DNA of 64,000 nucleotides from Ruegeria sp. R13_0 (GCF_017743995.1 NZ_JAGHRB010000004.1:124001-188000), one strand, 5' to 3'; shown: positions 34,431 to 45,939, counted from the stretch's first letter. Notes: generated by a model from the sequence alone, not told the origin. Numbers and translations: made by a program.

Positions 34431-35329
34431 TCCGACGCCTCGCCCTTGCCTTTTGTCTGATGTCCGGGCCGGTTCTGGCGCAAGATCTGACCCTGCCCGC
34501 CAGCGCCCGTCAGATCAGTGAGAGAACCTCACCGCGGGACAGCTATGAGCTGCCCACAGGGCCCGTTGCAGATGGCATAGTCCCGTCTCGCACCGTCGAG
34601 GGTCGGGTCGAGCGGCTGACATGGCGCTTGCAGGCGGGCTCTAGCACGACGCTGCAATTGCTGGCTCCGCTGCGGGATCAGCTCGTGGCGCAAGGCTTTG
34701 ATATTCTGTTTGAATGTGAGGCCCGGACCTGTGGCGGGTTCGATTTCCGCTTCGGAACCGAAGTGGTTCCAACACCGGACATGTATGTCGCCATTCGCGA
34801 CTATCGTTTTCTGTCTGCCACCAAAGGCGAAGAGGCGCTTAGCCTCCTGGTCAGCCGCAACCCGCCGGATGGCTATGTGCAACTGATCCGCGTTGCGCCC
34901 GTTGATGCTCCGGCTCCAACGCCTGTGGTCGTTGAGCAATCCGCCAGCGGAACCGAAGGCCTTTTGGACGCGTTGCAACAGTCGGGCCATGTGATTCTGG
35001 ACGATTTGCATTTCCGCACCGGTGAGGTGGCACTGGGCGACGGCCCATTCGCCTCCTTGTCGTTGCTGGCGCAGTTCCTGGCCGACAACCCGTCGACCCG
35101 GTTGGCGTTGGTCGGGCATACTGATGATACCGGCACGTTGCAGGCCAATACAAAGGTCAGTACCGAACGGGCGCAGGCCGTGCGCGCCCGCCTGATCGAA
35201 ACGCATGGCGTCGCGGCGGATCGGATCGAGGCACAGGGTGTGGGATATCTTGCGCCGTTAACCTCGAACTCGACGCCGGAAGGGCGCGACCTGAATCGCA
35301 GGGTTGAGGCGGTTTTGCTGGTCAACTGA
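34427..35329 (+). CDS. OmpA-domain outer-membrane/periplasmic protein
   Basis: A 300-residue exported protein with a signal peptide (MIRRLALAFCLMSGPVLAQ). The middle segment (about 20-170) is unassigned and contains a Cys pair (ECEARTCGGF). The C-terminal domain (about 180-300) is an OmpA-type peptidoglycan-binding fold with LDDLHFRTGEVAL, LALVGHTDDTGTLQANTKVS, VAADRIEAQGVGYLAPL and a final GRDLNRRVEAVLLV, including the Asp and Arg that hold diaminopimelate. It should tether the outer membrane to peptidoglycan. Last gene of the four-gene run; a terminator follows. Confidence 0.9.
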   Translation: MIRRLALAFCLMSGPVLAQDLTLPASARQISERTSPRDSYELPTGPVADGIVPSRTVEGRVERLTWRLQAGSSTTLQLLAPLRDQLVAQGFDILFECEARTCGGFDFRFGTEVVPTPDMYVAIRDYRFLSATKGEEALSLLVSRNPPDGYVQLIRVAPVDAPAPTPVVVEQSASGTEGLLDALQQSGHVILDDLHFRTGEVALGDGPFASLSLLAQFLADNPSTRLALVGHTDDTGTLQANTKVSTERAQAVRARLIETHGVAADRIEAQGVGYLAPLTSNSTPEGRDLNRRVEAVLLVN

Positions 35330-35338
35330 CGCTTGCAC

Positions 35339-35370
35339 AAAAAAAGACCCGCACGAAGAACGCACGGGCC
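35339..35370 (-). terminator. Rho-independent terminator of the LysR gene
   Basis: On the minus strand, CCCGTGCG and CGTGCGGG form an 8-bp stem (with two G-U pairs) around TTCTT, followed by T7 (35345-35339). On the plus strand the G-U pairs become mismatches, so this works for the LysR gene, not the OmpA-like gene. Confidence 0.8.
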
Positions 35371-35390
35371 GATCCAGTTCACCGGGAGAA

Positions 35391-36296
35391 TTACCAGTCC
35401 ATCGCGCCTTTTTCGGAATAAGCGTCAACGAGGAAGTCTATGAAGGCCCGTACCTTGGGCTGAGTGAAACGGCCTGGAGGATAGACCGCGTAGATGCCTT
35501 GCACCTCATCCGGCAGGGATGGCATTGCATCCACAACCTCACCTGATTTGAGCGCATCGGCATAGAGGTAACTGGGCAGATAGGCGATCCCGAGGCCCGA
35601 GACCGCCGCGTTCAACAGCGATTGCCCGTCGTTCACGCTAAGCCAACCGGCCGTGCGCACCTGACGTTTCTCACCCGATGGGGCCGTCAGGCGCCAGACA
35701 TTGCCCGAAGATTGGCTGGAATAGTGCAGCAGCTTGTGTTCGTTCAGATCGTCGATCTTCTGCGGCCGTCCGTATTTCTCAATGTAGCTGGGGGCTGCGA
35801 CCATGCGCTTGACGGTTTCCGTCAGCTTACGGGCGCGCAAAGTGCTGTCTTCCAGCTCTCCGATGCGAACGGCGACGTCAAAGCCTTCAGAAATCAGTTC
35901 CACGTAGCGGTTGTTCAGCACCATGTTCACGGTGATGTCGGGATAGGTGGCCAGAAAATCCGACAGGACAGGCGACAGATGATTGACGCCAAAGTCTGTC
36001 GCCACGCTGATCCGCAGCAGGCCAGAAGGGGCCGATTGCATCGCGGTGACCAGCGAATCCGCCTCACCCGCGTCGTTCAGCACCCGGCGGGCGCGGTCGT
36101 AATAGGCCAAACCAATCTCGGTCGGAGAAACGCGGCGTGTGGTCCGGTTGAGCAGTCGTGCACCCAGCCGCGACTCGAGGCTGGACACGTGCTTGGAAAC
36201 GGCTGATTTGGAGATACCCATCTTCTTGGCCGCATCGGTGAAGCCACCTTGGTCCACCACATTGGCAAAGGCTTCCATTTCCGTCAGTCGATCCAT
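35391..36296 (-). CDS. LysR-family transcriptional regulator
   Basis: A 301-residue regulator with an N-terminal winged helix-turn-helix (about 1-60: MEAFANVVDQGGFTDAAKKM, ISKSAVSKHVSSLESRLGAR) and a C-terminal effector-binding domain (about 90-295) of the periplasmic-binding type. ATG 36296 is the usual LysR start; the frame continues to 36365 without support. It is divergent from the DUF4399 gene over 227 bp, where its operator would lie. The effector and targets are unknown. Confidence 0.93.
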   Translation of the reverse strand: MDRLTEMEAFANVVDQGGFTDAAKKMGISKSAVSKHVSSLESRLGARLLNRTTRRVSPTEIGLAYYDRARRVLNDAGEADSLVTAMQSAPSGLLRISVATDFGVNHLSPVLSDFLATYPDITVNMVLNNRYVELISEGFDVAVRIGELEDSTLRARKLTETVKRMVAAPSYIEKYGRPQKIDDLNEHKLLHYSSQSSGNVWRLTAPSGEKRQVRTAGWLSVNDGQSLLNAAVSGLGIAYLPSYLYADALKSGEVVDAMPSLPDEVQGIYAVYPPGRFTQPKVRAFIDFLVDAYSEKGAMDW

Positions 36297-36523
36297 TCTC
36301 GTTCCCCAGGTCTTGCTACTTGATGTGACTTTCGCCTGCAATCTGGGCGGAATCGGGGCAGACATGGGATAATATCGGGGTTTTGAATCGGATCGTTTGC
36401 GTATCAGAAACGCGGAAACAGTCGTTTCGCGGGATGGTGATCGCCCTGTAACGGTGTGTTTTCTGGAAAATCTTTCAGATGTGCTAGGTTGAGAATGGCA
36501 TTTTTGTGACGAGGGAGGAGATC

Positions 36524-36964
36524 ATGAAAGCCATTTTGACAACCATTTCAGTGGCTCTGTTTGCCACAGCTGCTTGGGCGCAGGACCAAACGCCATCCGC
36601 GCCGGGCGCGCAGGTCTATTTCGCGAACCTTGCCGACGGCGACACAGTGCAATCGCCGGTCACGGTGGTCTTTGGCCTCAGCGGCATGGGCGTCGCGCCT
36701 GCAGGGACCGAAGCGGACAATACCGGCCACCACCACCTGCTGATCAACCGCCCGCCATTAGGTCAGGGCGAAGACGGTGCGGATGAGATGCTTTATGGTC
36801 TGCCCGCAGACGACAACCACATGCATTTCGGCGGTGGCCAGACCGAGGTCACTCTGGATCTGCCCGCAGGTCAGCACACACTGCAACTGGTTCTGGGCGA
36901 TGCGGGTCACGTGCCGCATAGCCCTCCGGTTGTGTCCGAAGTGATTACGATTTCGGTTGAGTAG
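36524..36964 (+). CDS. DUF4399-family exported protein
   Basis: A 146-residue protein with a signal peptide (MKAILTTISVALFATAAWA) and a small beta-rich domain of the DUF4399 type. Its characteristic histidine segments NTGHHHLLIN and DDNHMHFGGGQTEV, followed by LPAGQHTLQLVLGDAGHVPH, look like a metal site. GAGGAG precedes the ATG at 36524. Divergent from the LysR gene, which might control it. Function of the family is not known; copper or another metal binding is a guess from the histidines. Confidence 0.85.
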   Translation: MKAILTTISVALFATAAWAQDQTPSAPGAQVYFANLADGDTVQSPVTVVFGLSGMGVAPAGTEADNTGHHHLLINRPPLGQGEDGADEMLYGLPADDNHMHFGGGQTEVTLDLPAGQHTLQLVLGDAGHVPHSPPVVSEVITISVE

Positions 36965-37077
36965 AGCGACCACCGGACACCCCCACGACCAAGAGTGTTG
37001 GGGGGGTCTAAAGGTTTGAAGCACATGCTCTAAGATGCTATTTCTGTGATCACGTTTGCGTGATCATGGGGGTCGCA

Positions 37078-38010
37078 ATGCAGGTTGTGTACGGCGTGAA
37101 CAGGTCTTTTCTGTTTCCGGCTTTGCTGTCGGCATACTCCGCTGTCAAAAATGCCAGAAAGTCCTTGGGTGTGACGATCTTCGGGCAAGATTTCACAGGC
37201 GAAGACATCGCGATCATTGAACAGGCCAATCAATCCCTCACGGGAGGGACGATTTCGTACCGGAAATTCGATCTGGATCAGCTGCAAGGCTTTTCCGAGT
37301 ACAAATCGAAATACCCAGCGATCACGATGCTGCCGCTGTTCCTGCCCCAGCTTTGCGAAAAGCGCTGCATTTTTGTGGACGCGGACACTCTGGTTGTTTC
37401 GGATGTTTGGGAATTGCTGGAGATGGACCTTGAAGGGCAGCCCTTTGCCGCTTGTGTGGATATGGGATTGGTGACGCTTGGCGGAGGGGATTTTCTGCGT
37501 CCCTCCCTGCAGCAGATTTTCAGACCGGGGCGCGAGCACAAAAAGTCACTCAGCCGCGTGAGCAAGAGTATTCGGCTGGGGTTCATACCCGGCGAAGGGT
37601 ATTTCAATGCCGGTATCATGGTGATGGACTGTTCAGCCATTCACGGTGATCGCGAATTGCGCGAGATTAGCGATTTCGAGAAGCTGGTGCCGCACATTCC
37701 CTACTTGCCCGAGCAGGACAGAATGAACCAACTGTTTCAGGGGCGCTGGTTTCACCTTCCTATTCAGTGGAACACGCGGCCTCAGATCTGGTTTGACGCG
37801 CACAGTCCGAAATACCGCAAAATGTCCAAGGCGTTCCGCCAGAATCTGAGTGATGCAAACAGAACTCCAAAAATCTGGCACTATGTCGGCGGCAAAAAAC
37901 CGTGGCGGGCGACGCGAATGGCGCGACTGCTGTTCCATCGCGCCTATCGCGACTACGAAACCTACATGGCCCGTTTCGAGAAAGAGACGGGTCTGACCTT
38001 CACCATGTAG
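37078..38010 (+). CDS. Glycosyltransferase, family 8-like
   Basis: A 310-residue glycosyltransferase of GT-A fold. The metal-binding DxD motif (FVDADTLVV, Asp101 and Asp103), the YFNAGIMVMD segment that contacts the acceptor, and the late IWHYVGGKKPW histidine segment match lipopolysaccharide galactosyl/glucosyltransferases of family 8. ATG 37078 is preferred; the frame opens 18 bp upstream. It should use a UDP-sugar, with unknown acceptor. It stands alone; the downstream convergent gene ends 12 bp away. Confidence 0.85.
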   Translation: MQVVYGVNRSFLFPALLSAYSAVKNARKSLGVTIFGQDFTGEDIAIIEQANQSLTGGTISYRKFDLDQLQGFSEYKSKYPAITMLPLFLPQLCEKRCIFVDADTLVVSDVWELLEMDLEGQPFAACVDMGLVTLGGGDFLRPSLQQIFRPGREHKKSLSRVSKSIRLGFIPGEGYFNAGIMVMDCSAIHGDRELREISDFEKLVPHIPYLPEQDRMNQLFQGRWFHLPIQWNTRPQIWFDAHSPKYRKMSKAFRQNLSDANRTPKIWHYVGGKKPWRATRMARLLFHRAYRDYETYMARFEKETGLTFTM

Positions 38011-38022
38011 GCCTCAGTGCCT

Positions 38023-40104
<2,082 letters not shown>

Positions 40105-40187
40105 TCACGCGAAACCTAACGTCATCCCCTTTGCGCCTGTCGCGCGGCTTGATAGAGAGGTCGCGAACCCTATCCAAGAGGCCCCGC

Positions 40188-40673
40188 ATGACCCCGGAAG
40201 AGATCGCCAAACTGCCCTATCGCCCCTGTGTCGGGCTGATGCTGATGAATGCCGAGGGCAAGATTTTCGTCGGGCAGCGCAATGACCGCCACAAGGACGC
40301 CTGGCAGATGCCTCAGGGCGGGGTGGACAAGGGCGAGGACCCCCGCGACGCTGCCCTGCGCGAATTGTGGGAAGAAACCGGCGTGACCGCTGATCTGGTC
40401 GAGGTCGTGGCCGAGACTGACGGCTGGCTGCCCTATGATCTGCCCCACGACATCGTTCCGAAAATCTGGAAAGGCCGCTATCGCGGGCAAGAGCAGAAAT
40501 GGTTTCTGCTGCGCTTCACCGGCCAGGACGACCAGATCAATATTGCAACGGATCATCCCGAATTCACCAGCTGGAAATGGCAGGCCCCGGATCAACTGGT
40601 CGAAGAAATCGTGCCGTTCAAACGCGCGGTCTACGAGCAGGTGATTGCAGCGTTTCGATCGGAGCTGGGGTAG
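40188..40673 (+). CDS. rppH: RNA pyrophosphohydrolase (Nudix)
   Basis: Converts 5'-triphosphate ends of mRNA to monophosphate, triggering decay. The 161-residue protein has the Nudix box [20 protein letters not shown] with continuing TG, the MPQGG entry and [17 protein letters not shown], all features of RppH/NudH. AGAGG stands 6 bp before ATG 40188; the frame opens 57 bp earlier. It is divergent from the FadH-like gene. Some members act on diadenosine polyphosphates; the RNA role is the usual one in this lineage. Confidence 0.94.
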   Translation: MTPEEIAKLPYRPCVGLMLMNAEGKIFVGQRNDRHKDAWQMPQGGVDKGEDPRDAALRELWEETGVTADLVEVVAETDGWLPYDLPHDIVPKIWKGRYRGQEQKWFLLRFTGQDDQINIATDHPEFTSWKWQAPDQLVEEIVPFKRAVYEQVIAAFRSELG

Positions 40674-40762
40674 TTTGATTGTGAAATCACTGGCAAGACC
40701 CTTGGGGCGGGTGAGAACATGAGCGCGCGGACCATGAGAAGGCAGCAACGGGAGCGGGTTTG

Positions 40763-41713
40763 TTGAGAGTCGCCGTGGTCTCGTGCATGAAGAACGAAGG
40801 ACCTTTCGTCCTAGAATGGATCGCATACCATAAAGCCATCGGTTTCAGTGATATCTATGTGGTCACAAATGACTGTACGGACGGGACGGACCTGATTTTG
40901 CAGCGGCTACACCAATATGGTGTTGTGCATCATCTCGACCAGACCCTGAGCCCTGATGAAAAGCCACAACTGAAGGGTATCAAGACTGTCATGGGGCTTC
41001 CCCAAATGGCACAAACGAACTGGTTGCTGCACATTGATGCGGACGAATTCCTGAGAGTCTCGGTTGGCAAAGGTCATGTGCAGGACCTGTTGAAAATCTG
41101 CAGTCACGCAGACAACATCGCTCTGCTGTGGCGTCCTTTCGGCAGTGCTGGGCATTCGTTTTGGCGAGGGGGGAGTGTTTTACGTGCGTTTTTATGCTGC
41201 CAAAGGCATCCTCGTAGCGCAAATGCTGGGCACAAATCCATGTTTCGTCCCAACAAGTTTGCCTATGCGACCGACCATATGCCCAAAAGCCCATTTGAAG
41301 CAGGGGTTCTATCCGTCAATTCCACCGGAACAAAAATCAAGGGGGCAGCCGTCAACCACCCAACGCGGTCCCGCTATCGGCTTCCGTCTGAGCATTTGAC
41401 TTGGGACGTCGCCTGTATTCACCACTACGCGGTCAGGTCTCAGGATGTGTTTCTAATGAAAAACGACCGGGGCGACGGAATGGCGCGCGGTCACAGAAAA
41501 TACTTCCTGGGATCAAATTTCTACCGTCGCCACAACCGCAACGCGACTAAGGACGTTGGAATGTTGGATCATGTCGACGCTGTGGACGCGCTTGTTTCCG
41601 AATGGCTGCAGGACTCTGAACTACGCCGCCTTGAACAAAATGCTCTGCGGGCCTTTCAGGATCGGCGCGATCAGTTTTTGACACCGCAGCGCATAAAAGA
41701 CCTGACTATTTAG
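40763..41713 (+). CDS. Glycosyltransferase family 2-like protein
   Basis: A ~316-residue GT-A glycosyltransferase of the Glyco_tranf_2_4 group. Features are LRVAVVSCMKNEGPFVLEWI at the N-terminus (nucleotide-sugar binding), VVTNDCTDGTDLILQRL, and the DxD equivalent LLHIDADEFLRV; HHYAVRSQDVFLMKNDRG follows later. The likely start is TTG at 40763 after GGGAGCGGG (a TTG at 40760 is also in frame); no ATG fits. Acceptor and sugar are unknown. Together with genes at 37078 and 49196 it gives three scattered envelope glycosyltransferases. Confidence 0.8.
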   Translation: MRVAVVSCMKNEGPFVLEWIAYHKAIGFSDIYVVTNDCTDGTDLILQRLHQYGVVHHLDQTLSPDEKPQLKGIKTVMGLPQMAQTNWLLHIDADEFLRVSVGKGHVQDLLKICSHADNIALLWRPFGSAGHSFWRGGSVLRAFLCCQRHPRSANAGHKSMFRPNKFAYATDHMPKSPFEAGVLSVNSTGTKIKGAAVNHPTRSRYRLPSEHLTWDVACIHHYAVRSQDVFLMKNDRGDGMARGHRKYFLGSNFYRRHNRNATKDVGMLDHVDAVDALVSEWLQDSELRRLEQNALRAFQDRRDQFLTPQRIKDLTI

Positions 41714-41805
41714 CAGCTCACGCGGGGGTTTGAGGTCAATCACCTCCCCGCACGTTGCCGTGAGGGGGCGTGGTTCGGGTCAAGGCGTGCCTCTAGCTTG
41801 GGGGC

Positions 41806-43179
41806 ATGAAAGACACCCTGCCAGACCCCATCACCATCAAACCCGCCGGACGGCGATTTCAGGGCTCGGACCAGCGCGCGCCTCTGCGTGAGGGATTGCG
41901 GGGATGCGGAGAGTTCGGCCCGTCTCAGACCGCGGGGCGTTTCTACCCGATGGCCTGCGTCGCGCTTGAGGTAACGCAGCGCTGCAATCTGGACTGCACG
42001 CTCTGCTACCTCTCGGACCGGGCCGAGATGACCTACGATCCCCCGCTTTCGGTCCTGTTTGCGCGGATTACCACGATCCGCAGCCACTACGGCCGGGGTG
42101 TTTCCGTTCAATTGACCGGCGGCGATCCGACCTTGCGCAAGGTTGACGACCTTGAGGCGCTTTGCCGCGAGATCAAGCGGCTGGGCATGCGCTCCTGCCT
42201 GATGACCAACGGTATCCGCGCCAGCCGGGCGATGCTGACGCGATTGGCCGCAGCGGGGCTGGATGACGTGGCCTTTCACGTGGATATGACGCAAGAGCGC
42301 AACGGGTTCGCCTCCGAAATGGAGCTCAACCGCGTGCGCAAAGCCTATATCGACCGGGCGCGCGGTTTGGGGCTGCGTATTCTCTTCAATACGACCGTTT
42401 TTGGCGGCAACTTTGCTGAAATCCCGGCTTTGGCCCGGTTCCTGCGGGACCAGCCCGAGGTTGGTTTTGTCTCGTTCCAGATGCAGGCGGATACCGGGCG
42501 CGGTGTGTTGCGGGCGCGACCCGATGCAATCACGCAAGACAGCGTCATCCGCGCGGTCGAGCAGGGCTATGGCACGTCTTTGCATTTTGACTCGGCGGCC
42601 GTCGGGCATTCCAGTTGCAACCGGTACAGCAGCGTAGTTTCGGCGGGTGGCAAGGCCGTGTCTTTGCTGTCGAACCAGCGCCTGGTGCAGCGAGTGATTG
42701 CGGCGCTTGAGGAGGTGGATACAGGCCAAGACGCTCATATCCGCATTCGCCCCAGCGTGGGACGCCTGATCCGCCGCCATCCTTTGCTGGCCCTTTGGGC
42801 GCTTGGCCATCTGGCCGGATGCCTTCTGCGGCTGGGGTCGGGGTTGCTCCGCGGGCCGGTGCGGCGGCAGGCCGTGTTCATCCATAATTTCATGGCCGCG
42901 GATGCGTTAGAGGAAGACCGCTGCGCCTCCTGCGTGTTCATGGTGGCGACAGCCAACGGACCGCTCTCCATGTGCGTCCACAACGCACAGCGGGATCAGC
43001 ATCTGGCTGCTCCGGATCGGGTGGACAGCCCGATGGGCACCTATTGGTGGAACGCGGCGACGCGCGGTCTGTCTGCGCGCCCGAATCTGCCCGTGCTGAA
43101 AGACCCCGAGGCGGCCCCGCTGAAACGCCTAAAAGGGCAGTTGCGCGCTGCCCGTCAAAGCCGAAAGGACGCTTCATGA
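41806..43179 (+). CDS. Radical SAM protein with C-terminal cysteine cluster
   Basis: A 457-residue radical SAM enzyme. The cluster motif is Cys60-x3-Cys64-x2-Cys67 (CNLDCTLCY), with the SAM-binding QLTGGDPTL and MTNGIRASRAML. The C-terminal part has IHNFMAADALEEDRCASCVF then MCVHN, so Cys373, Cys376 and Cys390 could hold a second cluster or zinc. This layout (HNFM/D..., then C-x2-C, then ...C) is like that of the tetraether-lipid-synthase-type radical SAM enzymes, a similarity I note from memory. A hydrophobic stretch (PLLALWALGHLAGCLLRLG, near 324-342) might touch the membrane. It is coupled to the DUF547 lipoprotein by a 4-bp overlap. The substrate is unknown. Confidence 0.85.
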   Translation: MKDTLPDPITIKPAGRRFQGSDQRAPLREGLRGCGEFGPSQTAGRFYPMACVALEVTQRCNLDCTLCYLSDRAEMTYDPPLSVLFARITTIRSHYGRGVSVQLTGGDPTLRKVDDLEALCREIKRLGMRSCLMTNGIRASRAMLTRLAAAGLDDVAFHVDMTQERNGFASEMELNRVRKAYIDRARGLGLRILFNTTVFGGNFAEIPALARFLRDQPEVGFVSFQMQADTGRGVLRARPDAITQDSVIRAVEQGYGTSLHFDSAAVGHSSCNRYSSVVSAGGKAVSLLSNQRLVQRVIAALEEVDTGQDAHIRIRPSVGRLIRRHPLLALWALGHLAGCLLRLGSGLLRGPVRRQAVFIHNFMAADALEEDRCASCVFMVATANGPLSMCVHNAQRDQHLAAPDRVDSPMGTYWWNAATRGLSARPNLPVLKDPEAAPLKRLKGQLRAARQSRKDAS

Positions 43180-44015
43180 GACAGTTTTTGATCCTGATGC
43201 TGCTGCCGCTTCTGGCCGCCTGCGCCAGCGTCGAGAGGTTGGCTTTACCCGCCGCGACGCCCTTGCCCGACACGGCCCTGACCCGCGACGCCCCCCCTCC
43301 GGGTGAGAGGGTGGATCATGGCGATTGGACCCGCTTTCTGACCCGCTATGTGGCCCCCGATGCGCGAGGTGTGAACCGAGTGGCCTATGGGCAGGTAAGC
43401 GCGGCAGATGGCGCTCTGCTGGATGATTATCTGACCGAGCTGCAGACCGTTGATCCGGCCAATCTGACCCGCGATCAACAATTGGCCTATTGGATTAACC
43501 TCTATAACGCGCTGACGGTGGATGTGGTGCTTGAGGCCTACCCGGTCCCGTCGATCCGGGACATCAAAGATGGGCCCTTGTCGATCGGCCCGTGGGGTCG
43601 CCCGCTGGCCGTGGTGTCGGGTCAGGGCCTGACCCTCAACGACATTGAGCACCGCATCATCCGACCGACTTTCAATGAGCCGCGCATCCACTACGCGCTG
43701 AATTGCGCAGCGGTCGGGTGCCCGAACCTGATGGCCCGCGCTTGGGAGGCCAAAACGCTGGAGCGCGACCTCGCCGCAGCCGAGCACGCCTATGTCAACG
43801 ACCCGCGCGGGGTGCGGTTTGATGATCAGGGGCGGTTGATCCTGTCGAAGATTTACATCTGGTTCCGCGAGGATTTCGGGCCGAATGAACAGGCCGTGAT
43901 CGCCTATCTTGGAACAGCAGCCGACCCGGAGTTGCAACAGCGCCTCAAACAAGCCCGACGTGTGAATGCTTATGAGTATGATTGGGCTTTGAACGACGCC
44001 GCCGCCGGGTCTTGA
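43176..44015 (+). CDS. DUF547 lipoprotein
   Basis: A 279-residue lipoprotein (signal MRQFLILMLLPLLAAC, lipobox LAAC) with a DUF547 domain: DQQLAYWINLYNALTVDVVLE, SLNDIEHR-like LTLNDIEHRIIR, and YALNCAAVGCPNL with the conserved Cys. DUF547 has a papain-like fold and predicted transglutaminase-like catalytic residues, but is functionally uncharacterised. The start ATG overlaps the radical SAM stop by 4 bp. I read the two as a pair working on an envelope substrate (inference). A terminator follows. Confidence 0.87.
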   Translation: MRQFLILMLLPLLAACASVERLALPAATPLPDTALTRDAPPPGERVDHGDWTRFLTRYVAPDARGVNRVAYGQVSAADGALLDDYLTELQTVDPANLTRDQQLAYWINLYNALTVDVVLEAYPVPSIRDIKDGPLSIGPWGRPLAVVSGQGLTLNDIEHRIIRPTFNEPRIHYALNCAAVGCPNLMARAWEAKTLERDLAAAEHAYVNDPRGVRFDDQGRLILSKIYIWFREDFGPNEQAVIAYLGTAADPELQQRLKQARRVNAYEYDWALNDAAAGS

Positions 44016-44050
44016 AGGCGCGGAGTCAAGGCCTTCAGGCCGCCGCGCGA

Positions 44051-44083
44051 TCGCCAGACCGCCCGCACGGGCTGGCGATTTTG
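44051..44083 (+). terminator. Terminator after the radical SAM/DUF547 operon
   Basis: ATCGCCAG (44051-44058) pairs with CTGGCGAT (44073-44080) and is followed by TTT; inner CCG/CGG pairs extend the stem. It lies 36 bp past the DUF547 stop. Confidence 0.75.
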
Positions 44084-44190
44084 AAGCCTCACAAACAGAA
44101 ACCTCGTCGGCGGTACTTGGCTGGCATAAAGCACACCGTTCCACCGTTTGATCGCCATCCCGCGGTCTGGCAATCGCGCGGCTTGGCGCC

Positions 44191-45180
44191 CTATAACAAC
44201 CCTTCTTCGCGCAGCAATTCTTGCATGTTCGCCTCGGGGCGCGGGCCGATATGGCTGATCACTTCGCGCGCGCAGACATTGCCGATCTTGGCGCAGGTCT
44301 CATAGTCGCGGCCGGTGGCCATGCCGAACAGGAAACCGGCGGCGAACTGATCGCCTGCGCCGGTCGCATCCACGGGCACTACTTTTTCGACCGGCACGTC
44401 ATACCGCGCATCGCCGTTCAGAACCGTCACGCCATCGCCCGAACGGGTGCAGACGACCAGAGGGCAGATCGCGGCGGTTTTGGCCAGTGCGTCCTCAAGA
44501 TCGTCGGTTTCGAACAGGGATTTGATCTCGGCCTCATTACCGATCACGAAGTCCAGTTCGTTCTCGATCAGCAGCAGGAAATCGACCCGGTGACGCTCGA
44601 CGCAGAAAGGATCGGAAATGGCGATACCGGCCTTGCCGCCGCCCTTGTGGCAGGCGCGCGCGGCCTCAAGAAACGCGGCTTTGCCCTTTTCCTTGTCGAA
44701 CAGATACCCCTCGAGGAACATGATCTGGCTGTTCCCGGCAACCTCGTCCGAGACGTCCTGAGACGACAGTTCCGAGGAAATCCCCAGATAGGTGTTCATC
44801 GACCGCTCGCCATCAGGCGAGACAAAGATCATTGAGCGCGAGGTCGGCAGCTCGCCACCCGGCACAGGCGGGTTCACGAAATCCACACCGTCTTCGTTCA
44901 TCGCATCGGCATAGAAGCGACCCAACGCGTCATCATGCACACGGCCAATAAAGGCGGCATCCAGACCCAGCGCACCCGCGCCCGCGATCGTATTCGCGAC
45001 CGAGCCGCCCGGCGTCTGCACTCGGCCTTCCATCGAGGCATAGAGCACTTCGCCGCGCTCCTGCTCGATCAGTTGCATGATGCCTTTTTCAATGCCCATC
45101 AGTTCCAGGAAACTGTCATCGGCCTGGGAAATGACATCCACAACGGCATTTCCGATGCCGGTCAGTTGGTAGGTTTTCAT
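44191..45180 (-). CDS. PfkB-family sugar/adenosine kinase
   Basis: A 329-residue ribokinase-fold kinase. Substrate-side motif GGSVANTIAGAGALGLDAAF and catalytic loop VPVDATGAGDQFAAGFLFGM (PfkB signature 2, with the Asp base) are plain. The GIGNAVVDVISQADD opening and the IGNEAEIKSLFE part agree with adenosine kinase-like members, which phosphorylate adenosine to AMP. The exact nucleoside or sugar cannot be fixed. The start overlaps nth by 4 bp. In this family the coupling with nth is unexpected; it may only be transcriptional convenience. Confidence 0.87.
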   Translation of the reverse strand: MKTYQLTGIGNAVVDVISQADDSFLELMGIEKGIMQLIEQERGEVLYASMEGRVQTPGGSVANTIAGAGALGLDAAFIGRVHDDALGRFYADAMNEDGVDFVNPPVPGGELPTSRSMIFVSPDGERSMNTYLGISSELSSQDVSDEVAGNSQIMFLEGYLFDKEKGKAAFLEAARACHKGGGKAGIAISDPFCVERHRVDFLLLIENELDFVIGNEAEIKSLFETDDLEDALAKTAAICPLVVCTRSGDGVTVLNGDARYDVPVEKVVPVDATGAGDQFAAGFLFGMATGRDYETCAKIGNVCAREVISHIGPRPEANMQELLREEGLL

Positions 45181-45821
45181 AGGGTCTTGTCCTCGAATTG
45201 ACAGAGATCACGGATGATACAGGTCGGGCATTGCGGCTTGCGCGCTTTGCAGTGATAGCGCCCGTGCAGGATCAGCCAGTGATGTGCATGGAGTTGAAAG
45301 TCGGCTGGAATATTGTCCTCGATGGCGCGTTCGACGGCGTCTACGTCCTTACCGGGGCAAATACCAGTGCGGTTGCCGACACGGAAAATATGCGTGTCCA
45401 CTGCTTGCGCTGGTTGCCGCCACCACATGTTCAAAACCACATTGGCCGTCTTGCGCCCGACACCGGGCAGGGATTGTAACGCAGCGCGGGAATTGGGAAC
45501 CTCACCGTCGTAGTCTTCGACCAGTATACGGCTGAGCTTGATGACGTTCTTCGCCTTCTGGCGGAACAGTCCGATGGTTTTGATGTGCTGGGTCAGGCCC
45601 TCTTCGCCCAGATCCAGCATCTTTTGCGGAGTGTCTGCGATCTTGAACAGCTCACGCGTGGCTTTGTTGACGCCCGCATCGGTCGCCTGCGCCGACAGCG
45701 CCACTGCCACGACCAGAGTGTAGACGTTCACATGCTCCAGCTCGCCCTTGGGTTCCGGGTCGGCCTCTTGAAAGCGCGTAAAGATCTCGCGGATCGTGTG
45801 ATAATCGAGTTGCTTTGCCAT
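45177..45821 (-). CDS. nth: Endonuclease III
   Basis: A DNA glycosylase/AP lyase that removes oxidised pyrimidines. The 214-residue protein has the helix-hairpin-helix LPGVGRKTANVVLN with catalytic Lys124 and the general-acid Asp142 in AVDTHIFRVGNR. The 4Fe-4S ligands are Cys191, Cys198, Cys201 and Cys207 (HCKARKPQCPTCIIRDLC). ATG 45821 is preferred over the frame opening at 45941. It is divergent from the methyltransferase gene at 45940: a DNA-repair pair with a 118-bp shared region. Confidence 0.97.
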   Translation of the reverse strand: MAKQLDYHTIREIFTRFQEADPEPKGELEHVNVYTLVVAVALSAQATDAGVNKATRELFKIADTPQKMLDLGEEGLTQHIKTIGLFRQKAKNVIKLSRILVEDYDGEVPNSRAALQSLPGVGRKTANVVLNMWWRQPAQAVDTHIFRVGNRTGICPGKDVDAVERAIEDNIPADFQLHAHHWLILHGRYHCKARKPQCPTCIIRDLCQFEDKTL

Positions 45822-45939
45822 CCGCGCCTTAATGCCGCCCAAGGGCCAATGACACAAGCCCAAAGCCAATGCGCAAGTTCCGGGTCGCGGGAGCGTGAGC
45901 TGCGCGTTATGGTTCAGATCAACAGATGAGGTGAAAGCC

